Shown here: positions 58,401 through 64,000 of the stretch, piece by piece
Layout: every line of letters begins with the position of its first letter
How positions within the stretch are numbered: position 1 is the stretch's first letter
From: Chrysemys picta bellii
Taxonomy: Eukaryota; Chordata; Testudines; Emydidae
Assembly (NCBI RefSeq): GCF_011386835.1
Contig: NC_088798.1
Span: 2,604,001 to 2,668,000 of the forward strand
Direction of reading: 5' to 3'
DNA length: 64,000 nt
Program-made: the position numbers and the translations under genes
Notes under the pieces: model-generated
The model's database searches: none
Seen by the model: the letters and a program-made list of their open reading frames with translations, nothing else
What the model was told of the DNA's origin: nothing

Positions 58401-59102
58401 CCGGCTCTCTGGCTGTGGTGCCAATGGTGCTGGGGGTCCACGCCCGCTCCGGGGCCGCGACACCAAACCGCAGGGACTAAACGGTTGCCATTGGAATGTG
58501 GTTTAAAATGTCACAGGATTGTTACCACTCGTCAGGAAGACGGAGCCCTGCGTTCTGGGCTGTCGCCCGCCTTCTAAACTGGGAGGCCGCCTGGAACGAG
58601 AGGCAGGGTGGGCATGTCGCTCCCCCCAGACCAGAACTCCGGGGGCGGTGCTGGGAGGCAGCTAATGTGAACATGGGATTTCTCAGCGGGGTGGTTTCTG
58701 GGAAGAGCTGCCAAGGCACCAATCTGATCCTTTCATCCTGTCGTCAATTCCTGCCAATTAGCTCTCTTCCTCCCCTCCCCCCTTCCCCTGGAATCGAATC
58801 CCTCCCTGTGCTCCCCACCCGTTCCCAGAAACTCCCCGCGAAGTCAGGATTCATGAAACGTCTAATGCGGTTACCAAGAAAACGAGGTTAACTCCTGCGC
58901 AGATAAATGGAAAATGGTAATCGGCCGAGATCAATCATGTCCTGTGGGGATGAAGAATGGCTCCGTGTCATGGGGAGACTTATGTCACTATGAAAGGAAC
59001 AAAAGGAGAGAGAAAATAAAGCTGCCGTGTTGGTTAGTTAGGAGCGATTGGGGCCGGGGGGGGACACAAGCAGGAAGGACTCAACCTGCCGAGGAGAGAA
59101 CA

Positions 59103-59134
59103 CGCAGGCCTGAACCCTCGCAGGCCTGAACCCT
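59103..59134. repeat. 16-bp tandem duplication
   Basis: The unit CGCAGGCCTGAACCCT occurs twice in direct tandem. Confidence 0.9.
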
Positions 59135-60029
59135 GTCATTTCTCCACATGCTCAAAGGCTGTTAGCGAGGGAATTCAATCCCACTGGTACATTTCACACT
59201 GTTAAGAATAACCCCCCTGAAACTGGGGTGTTGTCATGCCGAAGATCGCTCCCACCCAGCCCCTGATCGCTCACCCACACCGAGTTGCGTGTGCTGGGTT
59301 GTTATCGTAGGGTTGCTCGAAGCCGCTGGGCTGGGGGAACGTGACAGAGCGCAGAGAACGTGACCAAAAAATGGCGCATTAGAAAACCAAGTTGTCTGTT
59401 AAGGTTACGGATGCAAACGCTGAGAAGCCGAATGGCGGGGAGTCTTGGCATAACCTTCGCTCAGCCCTTGCACGGGCTGTGGAGTAACAACATGAAGTGT
59501 AACCTAGACTTCGCACGTCACCTTGCAGCACCTCATGGTCACCGGCAACATCACAGCAACAGTGGTGACAGCATGTCAGAGCCAGCAGCAGAGGCCCCTG
59601 CCTCGATGGCAGATTGAAGGCCCGGCACTGTGAACGGGTAGCAGTATGGGGCATAGGACACACACAAGCAATCAGTTCTGATTCCAGGCAGTAGAGGGCA
59701 GGGGTGACATACCCAGGCTAGACTACTCATTATTACTATTAAACTACATACTGGAAAGAATAAGGGGGAGAGAAACACGTGTTTGCAACATGGCTGCCCT
59801 GACGGGAGGCTGAGCGGGTTAACTTTGCGAACACTTGGGGAGTGTGTACAATGCTGGGTGCCCTCGAGAGCCACCTCAGCACCTCACAGGATCAGGCCTG
59901 CAGCATGTGAGCAGGACAGAGGCCACGTTGGACAAATACAGGGCCCCCACTGCATGTGCTCGTGTCCATTAATGGATCTAGATTCAAAAGCCGGAACACT
60001 GACCCAGCCATCAGCATTGCAGGAAACAG

Positions 60030-60195
60030 GTTTCAGAGTAGCAGACGTGTTAGTCTGTAGCCGCAAAAAGAACAGGAGTACTTGTGGCACCTTAGAGACT
60101 AATACATTTATTTGAGCATAAGCTTCCGTGGGCTACAGCCCACTTCTTCGGATGCATGCAGTGGAAAATACAGTAGAAAGATATATATATATATA
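60030..60195 (-). mobile_element. Dispersed repeat with hammerhead-like core and (AT)n end
   Basis: A 166-bp insertion flanked by an exact 12-bp direct duplication, TGCAGGAAACAG (60018-60029 and 60196-60207). Read on the minus strand it starts with an (AT)n tract. Then comes 'gcatccgaagaagtgggctg' and 'tagcccacggaagcttatgc', followed by 'ctctaaggtgccacaagtac' and an end at 'ctgctactctgaaac'. This sequence is abundant in reptile genomes. The variable-length duplication and simple-repeat end fit retroposition. The central hairpin and surrounding bases resemble a hammerhead ribozyme, as discussed in the findings. Family name uncertain; possibly Penelope-related. Confidence 0.8.
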
Positions 60196-60196
60196 T
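60182..60196. repeat. (AT)n tract at element end
   Basis: About eight AT units at the boundary of the inserted repeat and its target duplication. Confidence 0.9.
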
Positions 60197-61389
60197 GCAG
60201 GAAACAGACGTCGATGTCCGTTTCAGAGCCACCATCTCAGCACCAAGCAAGGAATGAGCCAAGACCAAGGTCAGGGAAGCGTGGTCCGGTTCCTAAATAC
60301 GGCCACTGCCATCGTGGCCTTTGGTTCTCGTGCCGGCCATGCTGCCTGGCCACGGCACGGCAATGGATTTCCAAGGTACCGGAGAGGGAGAGAAACGGTT
60401 TGCGGCTGTGTATATTTCACTGGATGCGAGCCAGTGTTGACGGGGTCAGCCCTTGAAGAGAAAGGGCCACGCCAGGGTCCCCTTTGGAGTGGGGGACATG
60501 GGGGTTCAGCCAGGCAGGAAAGGGGATCTGTCGCCACCTGCCCTGTAACCCTGGTGTGTCTGTGCTGTGCGTTGGCTCAGCGCCCTGGGGCCAGGAGCCT
60601 GCTCACAGACCATGACCTCACCCTGGCCCCAGCACCTTCCAGTCCTGTCTCCCCCAAAATCAACTCCTCTGCTGTGCTCAGCCCATCTCACGGTGACACT
60701 CGCAAAACCTTATTATGGACCCGGGTCCTTTAACGAGCCGGTGCACGGCCCCAGCCTGTGCGTTCAGCTGGGGCGTTTCCGCATCAGTCTGAAACACCGC
60801 TCTGAGCTGGGTGTGCGCTAGAACACGCCGCGGTGTATTCAGAGTAGCTGTGGAAGGGATCCCAAGCAGGAGTGGGGAGCGAAATGGTTACACACAAACA
60901 AAAGGAGAAATACGCGGCAAAGCGGAAAACTGGACTTAACAAACTCGTGTCGTTTTCTCCCCACAGTCATTCGTCCAGCGTGGCTGGTCAGGCCTCAGCC
61001 AGGCTCCAGCACAGAGCTCGAAGCGCTGGGCTCCATTGGCACCACAGCTGAAGGCTGCCGAAGTTGCTTTCGCTGGCTGCTGAGAGCCTCAATGGTTCTC
61101 TTTGTTTTCAGCGTCAGGCAGCCCAGGAGGGGCTCAGTTTGCTGTGTCCACGAGGGAGCTGCCACCATGTTAATTTTGGCAGGCTCCAGCCCGGCTGGGA
61201 TGGTTAGGTGGCTGTCTCCCCCCACTTGCTAGTTCAATGGCTTTGTTTACCATTTCAGGTACACGTACTTCCATTGCTCCCTTTACACTGGAGACACAGT
61301 CAAGCAGGTGGCACCGCATTCCTTTGTCTAGGCGTTGACTTAAGCCCTACCTGCCAGACACATTTTTTCAGACCATATTTCTGGCACAT

Positions 61390-61800
61390 TGTGACGGGGT
61401 GTATCAACCCCACACTGGGTCAGCAAGGGTTAAGCCCTCGCTGTGGGCTCAGGAGGCCACGCCCCCCACCCCTGCTAGGCACGCGCCAGCTGGCAGCAGG
61501 GTATAAAAGGATGCAGTCCAGGTCAGGCTGGGCTGACTGGGGAGGAGAGCAGACGCACAGTACCGGCCCCTGCCAGGAAACTGCCAGAGCCCCCAACTGC
61601 AGAGGCTGAACAGACCGAGTCCACAGCGGGCCCCCACTCAACCTCAGAGCCAGAGAGTGGCCGGCGGTCGCCGCCCCAAGAGGAACTGCCAGAGCTGGAG
61701 TCCCAGGTAGGAAGCCGCCTAGGGAACGTGTTTAATGAGACAGGAACCTGAAATCAGGTGTACAGGGCCCTGGGTCTGGACCCGATGGAGTAGGGGGGGC
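61390..61800 (+). mobile_element. LTR-like segment with TATA box (tentative)
   Basis: The segment starts TGTGACGGGGTGTATC, a start of the kind seen in retroelement LTRs. It contains a good TATA box (TATAAAA at 61502-61508) about 110 bases in, then a GC-rich transcribed-looking part. The phrase is familiar from turtle repeats. No matching CA end, second LTR or coding region was found in the window, so it could be a solo or truncated LTR, or another promoter-bearing repeat. The right limit is a guess. Confidence 0.35.
61502..61508 (+). promoter_or_regulatory. TATA box of the LTR-like segment
   Basis: TATAAAA in a GC-rich setting (agggTATAAAAgg). It is well placed for a Pol II start near 61530 if the segment is an LTR. 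There is no evidence of activity. Confidence 0.35.
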
Positions 61801-63010
61801 CCAGGTCCCCCTACCCCTTCCCACACCTATTACAGTGTGTGGTGACCACCCATGAGATTTAGGTGCAACTGTCCCATACTGGGAATATTGGGCACCACTA
61901 CCCCAGGCTCCACGGCCCAGGTTTAGTGACTCACTGCCCAGAAGGTGAGGCCTCCCCCTGCCCCACCCCAGTTTCCCCTCTGGCCTAGTACCCCACGACA
62001 GACATCTTTATCATTTGATATGTCACCTGCACATACGCCATGTAATAATATTCATGGCCCCCCAGTGTGTTACCAGTTCCCAGTGATACTTTACATGGCA
62101 CCGTTTACACACATCAGGGAGTTGGCTTACAGAGAGCTGGTGCGGCCAGTCGCATTGCTAGGTACCAGGGAGCCCTTTGCCTTCTGGCACGGGGATGCTC
62201 GCAGGGGAACAGAGCTCTACTAGATTAGTATTCATGCTGTGGGTGTATGTAGAGCTAATTCAGGGGCTGCTAGGTCTCAGAGCTGAGTTTCACAGCTCGG
62301 TCTGCGTGCAGCGAGGCCTGTGGTCACTTCTGTCTTGGGGCAGTGAGTTCCACAGTCAACCCCCCAGCTTCACACTCCTGTCTCCCCAAACCTGGTGGCC
62401 CGTGTCAGCATCCCGGTGGAAGACTGCTCTGCGAGGATGCCGTGGCAGTAGAATAACACGGACTGTGGGCTGGAACTCTATATTTGGTGAGGAACCAGAG
62501 CCCCAGGGTGACACGGGGCAGCCACCTTTGCTGTTATGCAGACGAGCTGGCTATCCAATTGCATTTCCAGTGTGCCCATCACCATAGCCTCTGGGCACCT
62601 GTCACAACATATAAGACCAGGCAAAGTGGGACCTGAACCCATTCTCCAGGAGAGCGTCCGCTGCGCCGCCCTGCAAGAAGAGAAGTGCTCGGCACGGCTG
62701 GGAGGTGCCCTGTCCTCCGGTGGCAGGGACGTGACCCTAGCAGGGCCTGTCAGCCACTGTGCCCAGGCTGGTGTCGGCAGGAGACTCGAGAGCAGTACCT
62801 GCGTCTGCCTGGGCACTGCCCCTGCGCAGAAACCCCTGCAATGGCCTAGCACACAACTGCCAGCATCCTCGTTCCAGCCTCATGCACGCAGGCAGCCGCT
62901 GCCAGAATCCTCACACGCAGCTATCCAAAACCCAGCCGCTGACTCGCCAGATCATAAATATGCAGCACGGCCGACGCTCCCACCCCAGAAATCAGTACGG
63001 AAAGGGCGAC

Positions 63011-63057
63011 GCCTCTCCCGTGGCAGGGCCTCCCGTGGCAGGGCCTCCCGTGGCAGG
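63011..63057. repeat. Three-unit tandem repeat, 15-17 bp
   Basis: One 17-bp unit followed by two identical 15-bp units, GCCTCCCGTGGCAGG. Confidence 0.92.
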
Positions 63058-63545
63058 CAATGAACTGGGCACTGTATTTTGCAAACAAACAAGATTTTAA
63101 AACTCCTAATTGCCTCTGTCTTCCAGGCTGCTCCTTTATTTATTTGTTGCGCCGGGGATGTGAACGAGCCAGGCGGAGGGAGCCAGCGACGGCTCCTATT
63201 GCCATGCTGTGAGCCGGAGCACCGTTGGGAGCCGGATGGATACAGAGAGCGAGCGGGGGAGGGGGGTTGGCCTAATGCAGGTTAACGGGACTTCTGTTCT
63301 TAGGGCCCTGCATTTCCCAGGCAGGGTAACAGGGTGAATAGCTTTTCCTTGGATCCCGTGCGCTGGGCTGGGCCGTCGCTGCACAAGGGGCGCTTGGTGC
63401 AGTGAGACGCCCGTCCAGAGACCCCGCAGAACTGAGCTTCAAGGCACGTCACTCTGGCCCGGTCCTAAGCAAAGGCAAATCCCGCAGGTGGCTCAGCCGC
63501 CTGGTGGTGGGCTCGGTGCCTTTAGAAACATTGCGGTAACAGCCC

Positions 63546-63570
63546 CAGCTCAGCTCAGCTCAGCTCAGCT
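63546..63570. repeat. (CAGCT)5 microsatellite
   Basis: Five perfect CAGCT units. Confidence 0.95.
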
Positions 63571-63579
63571 CCCCGGCGC

Positions 63580-63695
63580 TGCACGGGGCAGACAGTCCCT
63601 GCCCCGAAGAGCTTCCCGTCGAAACAGACAAGTAGGAAAGGGAGGTGATTTGCCCCAGGTCACGCTGCAGGAGAGCGTAGGGCCTAGAACTCGCG
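63580..63695 (-). mobile_element. MIR-like remnant
   Basis: 'gggcagacagtccctgcccc' then 'gaagagcttcccgtcgaaac' and 'gatttgccccaggtcacgct' follow the reverse CORE-SINE order seen at 49950. Confidence 0.5.
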
Positions 63696-64000
63696 CTAGG
63701 CCTCGCTGCCTGTGTATATTTAATAGGCCAGCTCTTGGGGGCTGGGGCAGGGTTTAAACATGCGTTAACCATGGTGGAGCTGGCCAGCCGATGGCACGGT
63801 CGAAGAGCTGGTAGGGGTGGGACCGGGGTCTGGATCCCTTCGGTGATCCCTGGCTGACAGTGACTGAGAAATTAAACGGAGGCCTGGGGCGGACAAGTGT
63901 CCACGACAACGCTCCCCGTCCTGTACGGCCATTGCAGCGGAGGGGCCGAGGACCGGCCAGGCCACGGAGACACCAGGCCGCAGCCCCCGCAGGAGACGCC

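Larger units (their letters stand above)
56286..64000. other. Intergenic region downstream of RNF220
   Basis: No exon was recognised on either strand. In mammals the next gene is TMEM53, on the opposite strand, but no part of it was found here. The region contains a CR1 remnant (56755-56876), microsatellites, a hammerhead-like dispersed repeat (60030-60195), an LTR-like segment (from 61390), MIR-like remnants and short tandem repeats. From about 60200 on it is GC-rich, which produces long but meaningless open frames. Confidence 0.7.

Noticed and set aside
60128..60733. 201-residue plus-strand frame
   Set aside because: It starts inside the hammerhead-bearing repeat and its AT tract and has no recognisable domain.
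57000..64000. Possible TMEM53, the downstream neighbour in mammals
   Set aside because: I looked on the minus strand for its conserved hydrolase-like segments and found none. It probably lies beyond the window.
1..64000. CRISPR arrays, operons, prophage or plasmid features
   Set aside because: No regularly spaced repeats, no ribosome binding sites and no dense coding. The window is vertebrate nuclear DNA.

Overview
This is a stretch of vertebrate nuclear DNA, almost certainly from a turtle. The evidence is the repeat content: CR1 LINEs with typical sauropsid 3' ends, a complete tRNA-derived SINE with a CR1-type ATTCTATG tail (32897-33087, the Cryptodira-type PolIII/SINE), hAT and mariner miniature elements in forms I know from turtle genomes, and MIR-like CORE-SINE remnants. 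Gene density is very low, exons are short, and all splice sites are GT-AG. No bacterial, plasmid or viral gene content was seen.

The only protein-coding gene I can support is the 3' half of RNF220, a RING-type E3 ubiquitin ligase, on the + strand. Seven consecutive coding exons were found: 15401-15497, 16675-16761, 18589-18644, 20832-20910, 38798-38906, 40247-40321 and 52786-52857 (stop at 52855-52857). All six internal junctions keep the reading frame, and together they give the last 191 residues. These comprise an acidic segment, a Ser/Thr-rich linker, a short coiled coil and a C-terminal C3HC4 RING split over the last three exons. The N-terminal exons are not in the window. The 3' untranslated region begins at 52858. 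Candidate poly(A) signals lie at 53505 and 53544 (proximal), 55709, and 56269 (distal).

Layout: 1-15400 is upstream intron with CR1 3' ends (1-359, 11736-12213), microsatellites and a hammerhead-like repeat (14491-14592). 15401-20910 holds four small exons. 20911-38797 is a 17.9 kb intron with a hAT element that has a perfect 8-bp target duplication, a TTA-flanked MITE, a mariner MITE, the SINE, and a 2.3 kb antisense CR1 carrying two nested hAT-type MITEs. 38798-40321 encodes the coiled coil and most of the RING. 40322-52785 is a 12.5 kb intron with a second antisense CR1 of about 2 kb. 52786 to about 56285 is the terminal exon with its UTR. The rest is intergenic, with a hammerhead-like element flanked by a 12-bp duplication (60030-60195) and an LTR-like, TATA-containing GC-rich segment (from 61390).

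I found no gene system that is clearly new. The most unusual signals are a hammerhead-ribozyme-like core shared by two copies of one dispersed repeat, the datable nesting of transposons, and several long, repeat-free, homeodomain-site-rich intron blocks that look like conserved regulatory DNA.
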